This document shows positions 50,032-59,262 of a stretch of 64,000 bases of DNA, piece by piece. The translations under genes and the position numbers were made by a program. The DNA lies in NCBI GenBank assembly GCA_905198745.1, contig CAJKDU010000006.1:9870-73869 (forward strand), given 5' to 3'. Origin of the DNA: an uncultured Prevotella sp. (lineage in GTDB: Bacteria > Bacteroidota > Bacteroidia > Bacteroidales > Bacteroidaceae). Each line of letters starts with the position of its first letter. Positions within the stretch are counted from its first letter, which is position 1. The notes beneath the pieces were generated by a model that saw nothing but the letters and a program-made list of their open reading frames with translations, was not told the DNA's origin and searched no databases.

Positions 50032-50454
50032 TTATTTCACTTCAATCTGACGGGCTGTCTTGACGGTGTTCTTTTCAATCTTCGGCAGACTGACTGTCAG
50101 CACTCCGTCGTTGACTCCGGCACCAATCTTCTCCTTGTCTACATCGTCAGGCAGAAGCAACGTCTGCTCGAACTTGCTGTAGGCGAACTCACGGCGCAGA
50201 TAGTGCTCCTTTTTGTTCTCGTCCTTCTTCTCGTCCTTCTTTTCCATCTTGATGACCAGGTTGCCGTCGTCGTCGAGGTTGATGTTGAAGTCTTCCTTCT
50301 TCATGCCTGGGGCAGCCACCTCTACTGTATATTCTTTTTCTGTTTCCTTGACGTTGATAGCAGGTGCCGTTGCGTTGGCTCTCGGCATAAAGTCTGTATC
50401 AAAAAAGTCATTGAATACATCAGGCATCCAAGAATTTCTACGTGCAAGTGTCAT
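50032..50454 (-). CDS. Small heat-shock protein, Hsp20 family
   Basis: A 140-residue alpha-crystallin-type chaperone. The N-terminal arm is MTLARRNSWMPDVFNDFFD, the crystallin domain begins at about residue 33 (INVKETEKEYTVEVAAPGM) and ends with the conserved GVLTVSLPK, followed by a short tail ARQIEVK. It holds unfolding proteins without ATP. The start at 50454 is supported by an unusually strong Shine-Dalgarno for Bacteroidota, GGAGG, 8 bases ahead; a TTG at 50469 in the same frame is inside that site. Confidence 0.94.
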   Translation of the reverse strand: MTLARRNSWMPDVFNDFFDTDFMPRANATAPAINVKETEKEYTVEVAAPGMKKEDFNINLDDDGNLVIKMEKKDEKKDENKKEHYLRREFAYSKFEQTLLLPDDVDKEKIGAGVNDGVLTVSLPKIEKNTVKTARQIEVK

Positions 50455-50648
50455 AGTTAAAACCTCCAATTATATTTTAGTTGTTTTTATGTTTTTGTTC
50501 TCTGTGAGCCTTGCGGCTTACGCTCTCATCATCAACAACTTATGTGCCAGCAGGTGCCTGTGTGTCAACTTGTCAACCAGGCGAGCCAGATAGTCAGCAA
50601 TGCTTAAAATATTTAATCATTCGGAGGCCATTCACTGCCATTCTTGTC

Positions 50649-51062
50649 TTAGAACTTGACGAGTCGTGTGCCGTCGGGCTCCTCGCTGATAGTGACTTTG
50701 GTCACGTCTTCGGGCAATAGCTCTTCAATCAGTTCCGGCCATTCCAGAAAACAAAGGCTTCCGCCATAGAAATAGTCCTCATAGCCCATGTCGAACACCT
50801 CGTCAATCTTCTTGATGCGGTAGAAGTCGAAGTGAAAGATGCTTTCACCGGTTGTGCTTGATGTGTACTCGTTCACAATGGCAAAGGTAGGTGAGGTGAT
50901 GACGTCTTCCACACCCAGTTCTTCGCACACTGCCTTGATGAAGGTGGTTTTGCCGGCACCCATTTTGCCATAGAAAGCGAAAACTTTTCCGGTGCCCATG
51001 TGGTCGATGAATTGCCGGGCAGCCTGGCGGATGTTGCCGATATTGTCTATTCTGATTTCCAT
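50649..51062 (-). CDS. tsaE: tRNA threonylcarbamoyladenosine biosynthesis ATPase TsaE
   Basis: A 137-residue P-loop ATPase. Walker A is GKMGAGKTT (residues 32-40), followed by TSPTFAIVNEY, FHFDFYRIKK (the conserved Walker B-like HxDxYR) and LCFLEWPELIEELLP. TsaE acts with TsaB and TsaD to make t6A37 in tRNAs that read ANN codons. It lies 23 bp after porX and is probably the last gene of the aroA-permease/porW-porX-tsaE operon. Confidence 0.95.
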   Translation of the reverse strand: MEIRIDNIGNIRQAARQFIDHMGTGKVFAFYGKMGAGKTTFIKAVCEELGVEDVITSPTFAIVNEYTSSTTGESIFHFDFYRIKKIDEVFDMGYEDYFYGGSLCFLEWPELIEELLPEDVTKVTISEEPDGTRLVKF

Positions 51063-51085
51063 AATGCGGTTGTTTTATAATGTCT

Positions 51086-52720
51086 TTATCGTCTTCTTGG
51101 TGTGAGCGTGACAATCGGTATGAGCATCTCTTCCATGGAGATGCCGCCGTGTTGGAATGTGTTCTTGTAGTAGCTCACGTAGTAATTATAGTTGTTGGGG
51201 TAGGCAAAGAAGGAGTCGCCGGTGGCAAACACGTAGCTTGTGCTCAGGTTGAGCGTGGGCAGCTGGGCCTTGGCTGGCTCCTTGATGGCAAACACGTCTT
51301 TGGAGTCATAGTTGAGGTTCTTGCCCAACTTGTATCTCAGGTTTGTGTTGGTGTTGCGGTCGCCTATTATCTTCACGGGCTTTGAGGCGCGTATGCTGCC
51401 GTGGTCTGTGGTGATGATAATCTTGTATTGGCTGGCGGCAAGCTGTTTGAAGAGTTCTGCCATGAAGGAGTGGCGGAGCCAGCTCTGCGTGATGCTGCGG
51501 TAGGCACTCTCGTTGCTTGCCAACTCGCGCACCATCCTTGACTCTGTGCGTGCATGCGAGAGCATGTCGATGAAGTTGATGACCAGCACGTTGAGGTCGT
51601 TCTGCTTGAGGTTGGGCAGAAACTGCATGAACTTCTCTGCCCCATTGGAGTCGTTGATCTTGTGGTACGAGAAGGTGTCGTGCCTGCGGTAGCGTTCTAT
51701 TTGCGTGCGGATGAGTGGTGCCTCGTTGAGGTTCTTGCCCTCTTCTTCGTCCTCGTCCACCCACAGCTCGGGAAACATGGAGGCTATCTGAGTGGGCATG
51801 AGACCGCTGAAGATGGCGTTGCGTGCATATTGGGTGGCGGTGGGAAGAATACTCATATACAGGTCTTCTGCCATGTCGAACATGTCGCCAATTTCCTGTG
51901 CCAGGACGCGCCACTGGTCGTAGCGGAAGTTGTCTATCACGATGAGAAAAACCTTCTCCTTGTTGTCCAGCAGCGGAAACACCTTGCGCTTGAACACGTC
52001 TGGACTCATCAGTGGCTTGTCTTCCGTTTGGCTTGTCGGCATGCTGTGCCTGGATGCCAGTTTGTGCTGCATCATATTGCGCATGTTGCCTATGCCGCTT
52101 GTCTTCTGTGGCGACACCCAGTCCATGTAGTTCTTCTTGATGAACTTGGCAAAAGCGTTGTCGGCTTCCTCTTTCTGCGTCTTCAGAATCTCGGTCATGC
52201 TGCTGTCGGCACTGCTCAGTTCCAGTTCCCAGTGCACAAGTTTCTTGTATACCGTCTTCCAGTCCTCAAAGTTCCTGCAGTCCTCAATTTGCAGTGAGAG
52301 TTGCTGGAAGTTCTGCTGATAGGAGTTCTGCGTCACTTCGGTTACAATCTCCTTGCGGTGTATGTTCTTCTTGAGCGATAACAGTATCTGGCTCGGATTG
52401 ACGGGCTTGATGAGATAGTCGGCAATCTTGGAGCCGATGGCTTGTTCCATGATGTTCTCCTCCTCGCTCTTGGTCACCATGACCACAGGTGTGGCGGGCG
52501 ATATGTCCTTGATTTGCTGCAGGGTTTCCAGACCGCTCAGTCCGGGCATCATCTCGTCGAGCATGATGAGGTCGAACGTGTGCTGGTGGCATTGGTCAAT
52601 GGCATCGGCACCGTTGCTCACGGTTGTCACATCGTATCCTTTTTTCTCGAGGAAGAGGATGTGGGCCTTGAGGAGTTCTATCTCGTCGTCTACCCAAAGT
52701 ATGTTTCCGTTGTTCGTCAT
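51086..52720 (-). CDS. porX: PorX-type response regulator with PglZ/alkaline-phosphatase-fold effector
   Basis: A 544-residue protein. Receiver domain, residues 1-120: acidic pocket VDDE (Asp11, Asp12), phospho-acceptor Asp55 in LIMLDEMMPG, and Lys in YLIKPVNP. A helical linker (about 120-230) leads to a PglZ-type domain of the alkaline-phosphatase superfamily: KVFLIVIDNFRYDQWRVL, SILPTATQYARNAIFSGLMP, VLVINFIDMLSHARTES, IITTDHGS. This architecture is PorX, which with PorY controls the genes of the type IX secretion system in Porphyromonas and relatives. It starts 4 bp after the permease/PorW frame. The presence of T9SS-tailed PUL proteins in this window fits. Confidence 0.92.
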   Translation of the reverse strand: MTNNGNILWVDDEIELLKAHILFLEKKGYDVTTVSNGADAIDQCHQHTFDLIMLDEMMPGLSGLETLQQIKDISPATPVVMVTKSEEENIMEQAIGSKIADYLIKPVNPSQILLSLKKNIHRKEIVTEVTQNSYQQNFQQLSLQIEDCRNFEDWKTVYKKLVHWELELSSADSSMTEILKTQKEEADNAFAKFIKKNYMDWVSPQKTSGIGNMRNMMQHKLASRHSMPTSQTEDKPLMSPDVFKRKVFPLLDNKEKVFLIVIDNFRYDQWRVLAQEIGDMFDMAEDLYMSILPTATQYARNAIFSGLMPTQIASMFPELWVDEDEEEGKNLNEAPLIRTQIERYRRHDTFSYHKINDSNGAEKFMQFLPNLKQNDLNVLVINFIDMLSHARTESRMVRELASNESAYRSITQSWLRHSFMAELFKQLAASQYKIIITTDHGSIRASKPVKIIGDRNTNTNLRYKLGKNLNYDSKDVFAIKEPAKAQLPTLNLSTSYVFATGDSFFAYPNNYNYYVSYYKNTFQHGGISMEEMLIPIVTLTPRRR

Positions 52721-52724
52721 TTGT

Positions 52725-55700
52725 CTAAAATCCTTCTAAGTCGTAATATTCGTCTTCCAGATCCACTTCTTTTTGCGGTGTTTCCGGTGTCGTCTCTTTT
52801 TTCTTTTCCGTGGACTGCTTGGGCTGTTGTGCCGGTTGTGCCGGTTTCTTCGGCGCTTCCGTTGCCTTTGGGGCAGTTTCCTTCTTGGCTGGTTGCGTCA
52901 CGTTGGCCTTCTTGTCCTCTGTTTGTTGAGGCTTTGTCTGTTCCTTTTGTGGCATTGCAGGTTTCTTGACAGGCATTGCCGGCTCTTCTTCCAGGTCGTC
53001 TATCACGATTCCGTTGTCGGGTGTCGTGGTGGTCGGCTTGGGTAGTGCGGGCTCTTCTTCCAGGATAAAACTGTCGCCTTCGTCCGTGGTGGCGTCCTGA
53101 CGCTTGTCTTCTGCCTTGTCCTGTGGCACCATGTTGGCAGGAATCCTCACGTCTTCCTGTTCCACATTCACTTCTGTTGGCTCATTGAGCAACTGTTCGT
53201 CAGCCACCTTGATGGGCGCAAAGTGTTGTGCGTAGAACCGTTCGTAGTCGTTGTAGCTGAATTGCTGTCCGAGCAGTGAGAGGTTGGCGTCGCTGATGAT
53301 GTATGTCTTCGCCTTTCCCGTTTGCCGGGTCACGGCAGGGTTGGCATGGAGCAGTCGTGCATACTGGTAAGCCTCGTCATAGTTGCGGAATCCGTTCACC
53401 CGCATGCGGTGCAGTCCGTCGGCATCGTCGATGGCAATGTCGAAGTTGCGCACTATGAAGTTTGTGAAGTTGTAGCGTGCCATTTCGAACAGCAGTTGGT
53501 TCTCGTTGAGCGAGTCGGGCACGTAGACAAGCATCACGTTGAAAGGGGTGATGCGGTCGGTGGAGAACTTCCTTACCGCCGTAGAGTCGTTGTTGTTGAG
53601 CACTACAGCCCTTCGGTTCCACACGTCTTCCATGTCGAAGCGGGCACCATGGAGCTTTCTGCCCTTGCTCACCCCGTTTACAATCATGCCTGCCAATTCG
53701 CTGATGCGGCTGTCCGGGTACTTCTCCACCACGGTCTTCATGTCTGCCAGGCACCCCTCTGCGTCACCGGCATTGAGCTTGCCCATACCCGAAATGAAGA
53801 TGAACTTGTCTCTGTTGGCACCATTGGGGAATCGGGTGTCACTGATGCGTACATTCCCTTTCACTTCGTCAAAGCGTTCGGCCTTGAAGGCTTCGTAGGT
53901 GGCGGCATAGAGCGAGTCTTCTATCTGCACGCCCATGGTGGCGTTCTCCTTGAAATAAGGATCGGTGAGCACGGCTGTCCACTGACTTTGCGGATAGCGT
54001 TGTTTCAGCCGTTCCACATAGCTGTCTGCCGTAGTGAAGTCGTTCTTGCGTGAGTAGAGCAGGAACAGGTGGTAGTAGGCTTCGTCGTTCTTTTCGTAGT
54101 TCTGATATTGCTCTGTGAGTCTGCGCAGGTATTTTTCGCTTTGCTTGAGGTTGTTCAGTTTGTCCTTGAAGATGATGCCCGCATGGAAGAGTCCGTCTTC
54201 CAGTATTTCGTTGCTGGCTTCCATCTTCTCCTCCGTGAGAGGTATCTGCGCCAGATAATATTCCCGCTTGTGCGGGTCGTTCTGTGCACTGTCCGTGAGG
54301 TGGGCTATCGAGTCGGCTTTGGCTTCTTCTGCGGCTATGGAGTCTCGTTGCTCGTCGGTAAGGGTCTCCGGGGTAGCGAGTCCGCCCACTACCGATTTGT
54401 TCACTCTCTGCCAGTTGTCCACATTGTCTCGTTTACCCCATAACCGCTGGAAAGCCTGCTTGCCTTGGCTCACTGCCAGGGGATTGTAGAAATACCAGGC
54501 GGACGATTTCTGGGCAGGAGAGACGGTGGGCGTAGTTGTGGTTCGCTTGTTCTGGCCGAACTTGGCACTGTTTTCCTTGAGCTTCTTTTCCGCATCGGCA
54601 GCCTCCTGTGCCCGTCGCTCTTCCTTCTCTTTCTTCTTCAGAGCCGTGATGACGCGGTCTATGGCGGCATTGCGTTCTGCCTCGGAAAGTTTGGCGAGAG
54701 CTTGCAGGGAGTCTTGCAGCTGCACGGCATCCGTGTAGGGCACCAGTTCGTCGAGCACCACCGACCGTTCCGACAGGGCTTCATAGTCCTTGCGGTCTTT
54801 GTCGAGTAGTCCGATGGCTTCTCCGTAGCAGCGTCTGGCATCGCCAAACTTCTCTTTCTCCCAATACAGGTCGCCCAGGTGAAGCAGGAGCACTCCTTTC
54901 TCGATGCCGGCCCGTGTAGCTTTCACGTTGCCTTGTTCATAGGCTTCTATTGCCTTGGCGGTGTCTTTCTCTGCCAGGTAGATATTGCCGATTGCGTAGT
55001 ACACCTGGTCCAGGTAATCCTTGTTTTTGTCGCTTGCCGCCATGCGCTTGAGCTTGCCCACCATCTGTTTGGCGTGTCCTTTTGCCATCACCTCGGTGAG
55101 CGAGATGCGTGCGTTGAACTCCAGTTCGTAGGGTGGGTTTTGGCGGATGACGTGTCGGAACGCCTTGTAGGCATCCTGCTTTCTGTCTTGCGCGGCATAG
55201 AGTTGTCCGAGCAGATACCATTCGCGAGCCTTCTGCTTGCGTCTCATCTCGTGGCTGATTACCTTGCGCAGATAGGGGATAGCCTTGTCGAAGTCGCCCG
55301 TATGTATGTAGTAGTCGGCATACGTGTAGTCCCATTCCTTGACGGCACGCCAGTCGAGCGAGTCGCGCTGCATGTTCCTGATCACGTCTTCCGCGTCATA
55401 CATCCATCCGCTTTCCACGTAGGTCTTGGCGAGCCATGCCCGTGCTTTGCCGTAGATGGCAGGTTGTGTCTCGAAGAGTCGGCTCATGTAGGCAAAGGTG
55501 GAAGCTGCCTCGTCGAAGTTGCCCTGGTGAAACTGCGAGCGTCCCATGAGCATCCAGGCTTTCCAGATGAAGGGGTTGTATTCCTTGCGGTTGAGCCATT
55601 CTATGTCTTTGGCGGTCTTCTTCCGGTTCTTGTTCCATTCGGGGCGTCGCTTGATGCTGTGGCGCTGTATGGCCTTTTTGCTTTTCTCTATGGCCCGGTT

Positions 55701-56738
55701 GAAGTCGCCCTTGCCGAGTTCCCGGCTGTTTTTGTTGCCCACATAGTAGAGCGGCAACAATTCCGTGTAGTTGTCCTTGTTGCCGTTTTCCTTCTCGAGC
55801 GAGCCGTCTATGTAGGCTTGCGCTCCGTTGTAGTAGATGTTGTATTTGGCGTTGAATGCGTGCCAGAACCTTGTCTTGCCCGTGTTCTTCTGCGATGCGC
55901 ATCCTGTGAGCAGGGGTATGCACAGCAGCAGGGCTACTGCCGACGGGCTTCGCTTGAGCAGTTTGCAGAGTGCATAGACGATGATGGAGAAGAAGATGAT
56001 GGCTGCACCCGACGGCACGTTGAGCAGATAGGCCAGTGCCAGTCCGAACAGACAGTCTATCCATCCGATGACGATGCTCAGGCCAATCACTTTCTTGAAG
56101 TTATAGGTGAAGAGGTTGGCTGTCATCTGCGGCACGGTGAGCAGGCTGATGGCGAGCACGATGCCTACCAGCCGGAGTGTCGACACGATGCTCACGGCGA
56201 TGAGTCCCATCATGAGATATTCTATGAAGTTCACCGGCAAGTGCTGCGACCGGGCGAAGGTGGCGTCGAATGCCACGCTGAGTATGGGCCGGTAGAGCAG
56301 GGTGAACACGGCAGTGACCACCACCGCCAGTGCTGCCAGCAGCCACAGGTCGGCAAGCTCTATGGCGAGTATGCTGCCGAAGAGAAACGAGGGCAGGTCG
56401 GGCATGAATCCCGGTGTGAGAAAGCAGCAGATGATGCCCACGCTCATGCCAAATGTCCAGAACACGGCTATCGCCGAGTCTTCGCGTATGCTTTCCTTCT
56501 GCGAGAGCCACTGCACGCCGAAGGCGCTTGCCACTGCAAATGCCATGGCGGACAGCACGGGGTTCACCCCCAGGAGCACTCCCAGGCCTACACCGCCGAA
56601 CGAGGCATGCGTGATGCCGCCGCTGATGAAGACCAGTCTGCGCGCCACGATGTAGGAACCGATGAACCCGCACACGATGCTTGCCAGCAGTGACCCGAGC
56701 AGGGCGTTCTGGAAAAATGTATATTCAAAGATGGACAT
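52725..56738 (-). CDS. Fusion: metal ABC transporter permease (ZnuB/MntB type) with PorW/SprE-like TPR lipoprotein
   Basis: One uninterrupted frame of 1337 residues. Residues 1 to about 265 are a complete ABC-3 permease with several membrane helices (FVISGGITHASFGGVGLG-like VFISGGITHASFGGVGLGVL, TLRLVGIVLAISLLTVPQMTA, LAYLLNVPSGAAIIFFSIIV). Directly after comes LLKRSPSAVALLLCIPLLTGC280, a lipoprotein signal with lipobox LTGC, then SQKNTGKTRFWHAFNAKYNIYYNG, many TPR units (to about 1100) and a Pro/Lys/Glu-rich tail ending EDEYYDLEGF, in the manner of T9SS lipoproteins PorW/SprE. No ATG, GTG or TTG lies between the two parts in frame, so separate translation would need a CTG or another mechanism. 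The protein may be cleaved at Cys280. Next gene is porX. Confidence 0.85.
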   Translation of the reverse strand: MSIFEYTFFQNALLGSLLASIVCGFIGSYIVARRLVFISGGITHASFGGVGLGVLLGVNPVLSAMAFAVASAFGVQWLSQKESIREDSAIAVFWTFGMSVGIICCFLTPGFMPDLPSFLFGSILAIELADLWLLAALAVVVTAVFTLLYRPILSVAFDATFARSQHLPVNFIEYLMMGLIAVSIVSTLRLVGIVLAISLLTVPQMTANLFTYNFKKVIGLSIVIGWIDCLFGLALAYLLNVPSGAAIIFFSIIVYALCKLLKRSPSAVALLLCIPLLTGCASQKNTGKTRFWHAFNAKYNIYYNGAQAYIDGSLEKENGNKDNYTELLPLYYVGNKNSRELGKGDFNRAIEKSKKAIQRHSIKRRPEWNKNRKKTAKDIEWLNRKEYNPFIWKAWMLMGRSQFHQGNFDEAASTFAYMSRLFETQPAIYGKARAWLAKTYVESGWMYDAEDVIRNMQRDSLDWRAVKEWDYTYADYYIHTGDFDKAIPYLRKVISHEMRRKQKAREWYLLGQLYAAQDRKQDAYKAFRHVIRQNPPYELEFNARISLTEVMAKGHAKQMVGKLKRMAASDKNKDYLDQVYYAIGNIYLAEKDTAKAIEAYEQGNVKATRAGIEKGVLLLHLGDLYWEKEKFGDARRCYGEAIGLLDKDRKDYEALSERSVVLDELVPYTDAVQLQDSLQALAKLSEAERNAAIDRVITALKKKEKEERRAQEAADAEKKLKENSAKFGQNKRTTTTPTVSPAQKSSAWYFYNPLAVSQGKQAFQRLWGKRDNVDNWQRVNKSVVGGLATPETLTDEQRDSIAAEEAKADSIAHLTDSAQNDPHKREYYLAQIPLTEEKMEASNEILEDGLFHAGIIFKDKLNNLKQSEKYLRRLTEQYQNYEKNDEAYYHLFLLYSRKNDFTTADSYVERLKQRYPQSQWTAVLTDPYFKENATMGVQIEDSLYAATYEAFKAERFDEVKGNVRISDTRFPNGANRDKFIFISGMGKLNAGDAEGCLADMKTVVEKYPDSRISELAGMIVNGVSKGRKLHGARFDMEDVWNRRAVVLNNNDSTAVRKFSTDRITPFNVMLVYVPDSLNENQLLFEMARYNFTNFIVRNFDIAIDDADGLHRMRVNGFRNYDEAYQYARLLHANPAVTRQTGKAKTYIISDANLSLLGQQFSYNDYERFYAQHFAPIKVADEQLLNEPTEVNVEQEDVRIPANMVPQDKAEDKRQDATTDEGDSFILEEEPALPKPTTTTPDNGIVIDDLEEEPAMPVKKPAMPQKEQTKPQQTEDKKANVTQPAKKETAPKATEAPKKPAQPAQQPKQSTEKKKETTPETPQKEVDLEDEYYDLEGF

Positions 56739-56756
56739 GAGTCTTGGGCAGTGGGG

Positions 56757-58010
56757 TTATGCGTGTTCGGTGATGGTGAATCCTGCCTTGCGCAGGTCTT
56801 CCCAGAAGTGGGGATACGACTTGCTCACCACTTCCGGGTGGTTGATGCGCATGTTGGGGAACAGGAAGGCTGCCGGTGCAAATGCCATGGCCATGCGGTG
56901 GTCTTCGTAGGTGTCGATCACCGGTGTCTCGTCGGGAGTGCAGCGTTCGCCGTCCCAGTATATTTCGTTGTCGTTGCGGTCATGTATCAGGTAGCCGAGC
57001 TTCTTCAGTTCTTTCTTGAGAGCCTCTATGCGGTCGGTCTCCTTGATTTTCAGGCTGCCCAGTCCGGTGAAGCGGAAGGGGATGCCGAGCAAGGTGCAGG
57101 TTACGGTCATGGTCTGTGCCAGGTCGGGCTGGTTGACGAAGTCGTAGTCGAAGCGTGGCAGGCGGCTCTTTCTGTAGAAGAGGCTCACCTCGGTGGGCAC
57201 GCCCTGCTTGTGGTCGGCAAAACTCGTTTTCACGCCCAGCAGACTGAACATATACTTGATGGCTGAGTCGCCCTGGCGCGAACCGTCGGTCAGGTTGGTG
57301 AGCCTGACGGTCGACTCGGGGTCGTTGAGCAGGGCACAGATTTCATACCAGTAGGAAGCCGCGCTCCAGTCGTTCTCTATGAAGAACGCGTGGTCGTCGT
57401 AAGGCTTGGGCTTCACCTTGATCATGTCGATGTCCGTCCAGTCCACCTCGGCTCCGAAGTCGCGCATGGTGCAGAGGGTAAGGTCTATGTAGGGGCGTGA
57501 CACGATGTCGCCTGTGAGTCTCAGTTCGAGTCCCTGCTTGAGCATGGGTCCTATCATGAGCAGTGCCGATATGTATTGCGAGCTCACGTTTCCTTCTATC
57601 TCGAGGAAACCTCCTTCCAGTCTGCTTCCCTTGATGCGGAGGGGTGGAAACCCTTCGTTCTCCTCGTAGCTGATGTCGGCTCCCAGCCTTCGCAGCGCGT
57701 CCACGAGCACCTTGATGGGGCGGTGCTTCATGCGTTCCGTGCCGGTGATGACGTGCTCGCCCTCGCTCACCGACAGATAGGCGGTCATGAAGCGCATGGC
57801 AGTGCCTGCCGCCTTGATGTCTATCACTTCGGGCATTTGTTCCAGTGCACGCACAATCACTTCCGTGTCGTCGCAGTCAGAGAGGTTCTCGGGCATGTGC
57901 TGTCCGTGCGACAGTGCATGGATGACCAGTGCCCTGTTGCTGATGCTCTTGGAGGCGGGCAGGTTGATGGTGGTGCTGATATGCTGTGGTACTTGAAAAG
58001 AGTATTGCAT
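56757..58010 (-). CDS. aroA: 3-phosphoshikimate 1-carboxyvinyltransferase (EPSP synthase)
   Basis: A 417-residue enzyme of the shikimate pathway that joins shikimate 3-phosphate and PEP. Visible motifs: LPASKSISNRALVIHALS near the N-terminus, AAGTAMRFMTAYLS, QYISALLMIGPML, and the C-terminal KETDRIEALKKELKKLG and YEDHRMAMAFA. Start as given yields the normal N-terminus. It is followed 18 bp later by the permease/PorW gene and is probably the first gene of that operon; a promoter is seen upstream. Confidence 0.96.
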   Translation of the reverse strand: MQYSFQVPQHISTTINLPASKSISNRALVIHALSHGQHMPENLSDCDDTEVIVRALEQMPEVIDIKAAGTAMRFMTAYLSVSEGEHVITGTERMKHRPIKVLVDALRRLGADISYEENEGFPPLRIKGSRLEGGFLEIEGNVSSQYISALLMIGPMLKQGLELRLTGDIVSRPYIDLTLCTMRDFGAEVDWTDIDMIKVKPKPYDDHAFFIENDWSAASYWYEICALLNDPESTVRLTNLTDGSRQGDSAIKYMFSLLGVKTSFADHKQGVPTEVSLFYRKSRLPRFDYDFVNQPDLAQTMTVTCTLLGIPFRFTGLGSLKIKETDRIEALKKELKKLGYLIHDRNDNEIYWDGERCTPDETPVIDTYEDHRMAMAFAPAAFLFPNMRINHPEVVSKSYPHFWEDLRKAGFTITEHA

Positions 58011-58042
58011 GGTTCCGTCGTTTTCTTGTTTCTATTAGTCTA

Positions 58043-58074
58043 CAAAGTTACTAATTTATCTTGTCATGTCCAAC
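58043..58074 (-). promoter_or_regulatory. Promoter of aroA
   Basis: Minus strand: GTTG (58071-58074), 20 bp, TAACTTTG (58043-58050), 33 bp ahead of aroA. Confidence 0.6.
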
Positions 58075-58157
58075 TTTTGCAGGCAAATATAACTGAAAAT
58101 AACATAAGGAAAAGGCGGGACGTGCGGTGCGCCCTTTCCGGGTGGTAAGAAAAGAAA

Positions 58158-58205
58158 AATGCTTTGCCCGACAGGACTTGTGGCTCCTGTTGTGGGCAAA
58201 GCATT
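58158..58205 (-). terminator. Terminator of the M23 peptidase gene
   Basis: Arms AATGCTTTGCCC and GGGCAAAGCATT pair perfectly over 12 bp, with an inner ACAGGA/TCCTGT stem. On the minus strand it is followed by TTTTCTTTTC. It lies 29 bp past the stop. Confidence 0.85.
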
Positions 58206-58233
58206 CGTTATATTGATCTATTGAAATTGTTGC

Positions 58234-59178
58234 TTAGCTGTATCTAAGAATCTGTCCTGGACGCAGGCGCATGTTCTTGCCGATGTGGTTGAGCTTGCAG
58301 ATGGTGTCGGCCGTCACGCCACGCTTGCGTGCAATCGACTCTATGGTCTCGCCTCTTGCCACCTTGTGGTAGCGTGGGTCTGCTGCTTTGCCCATAAGTC
58401 TGTCGGGGGCGGTTTCGCCAATCACGTCGCTACGCGAGTAGCCGCCGTTGCCCACCTTTCCGCGGAGGTGTGTGGCCAGTTCCGACTGTTCGGCGTAGGT
58501 GTCCTTGCAGTAGACGAAATAGTCGCCTGTCACGTCCTGGTTGCGGAAGTCGAACATCAGTGCCGGGTTGAGGGCCACGCCGCAGAGACGTGTCTCGAAG
58601 TGCAGGTGCGAACCGGTGCTTCGTCCGGTGTTGCCGCCCAGTCCGATGGGGTCTCCTGCCTTGACGGTCTGGTTCTCGTCCACCAGCCATTTCGACATGT
58701 GTCCGTAGATGGTTTCCAGTCCGTTGTAGTGGCGTATCACCACGTATTTGCCGTAGCCGCCGGCCTCATATCTCACCACTCTCACCTTGCCTGCGAAGGC
58801 AGCGCGGATGGTGTCGCCGATGTATACCTTGATGTCGAGTCCCTTGTGCTGGCGTCCCCAGCGGCTTCCGAAGTTGCTGGTCACCACGCGGCTGGGTGTA
58901 GGCATGCAGAAGTGGCGCAGGCTGATTCGGATGGAGTCGGGCAGGGGTGTGGCTCTGTGTGCGTATTTGTTGTTCCAATCGTCATAAAGCTCGGAAGCGG
59001 GCGACTCTACGTTCTCTTTCGCGATAATGCTCTGCAGGGCAAGCGTGTCCACGGCTTTCATCTTTCTGTCCACCGGTGCCTGGCGTGCGAGCAAGTCCTG
59101 TGCCGACACAGGCATGGTTGCCAGTGCCAATACGGAAGTTATAGCTAATTTCTTTATTATTTTTTTAAAGTACATCAT
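58234..59178 (-). CDS. Secreted M23 (LytM) endopeptidase with C-terminal LysM
   Basis: A 314-residue envelope protein with a signal peptide (LAITSVLALATMPVSAQ). The LytM domain (about 95-210) has all zinc ligands: H111 and D115 in HKGLDIK, H191 and H193 in HLHFE, with H160 in IYGH. A LysM module (about 268-313: YHKVARGETIESIARKRG, ICKLNHIGKN) binds peptidoglycan. It likely cuts peptide cross-links for wall growth or cell separation. The second Met (59175) is an equally possible start. Own transcript, with a hairpin in its leader. Confidence 0.93.
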   Translation of the reverse strand: MMYFKKIIKKLAITSVLALATMPVSAQDLLARQAPVDRKMKAVDTLALQSIIAKENVESPASELYDDWNNKYAHRATPLPDSIRISLRHFCMPTPSRVVTSNFGSRWGRQHKGLDIKVYIGDTIRAAFAGKVRVVRYEAGGYGKYVVIRHYNGLETIYGHMSKWLVDENQTVKAGDPIGLGGNTGRSTGSHLHFETRLCGVALNPALMFDFRNQDVTGDYFVYCKDTYAEQSELATHLRGKVGNGGYSRSDVIGETAPDRLMGKAADPRYHKVARGETIESIARKRGVTADTICKLNHIGKNMRLRPGQILRYS

Positions 59179-59235
59179 TCATTTTAGGTTTATCTGCCAC
59201 CCGAGGCAGACGTGATTAGTTTTGTCAATAAGGAA

Positions 59236-59262
59236 TTGTTGAACGCTACAAATGTTCAACAA
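59236..59262 (-). promoter_or_regulatory. Inverted repeat in the M23 gene leader
   Basis: Perfect 9-bp arms TTGTTGAAC and GTTCAACAA around a 9-nt spacer. It lies between the -7 box (59279) and the start (59178), so it may be an operator or a leader hairpin. Confidence 0.5.

Noticed and set aside
54879..56693. A 604-codon open frame opposite the permease/PorW gene
   Set aside because: Low-complexity His/Glu/Gly-rich translation without any recognisable family; the minus-strand protein is well supported.
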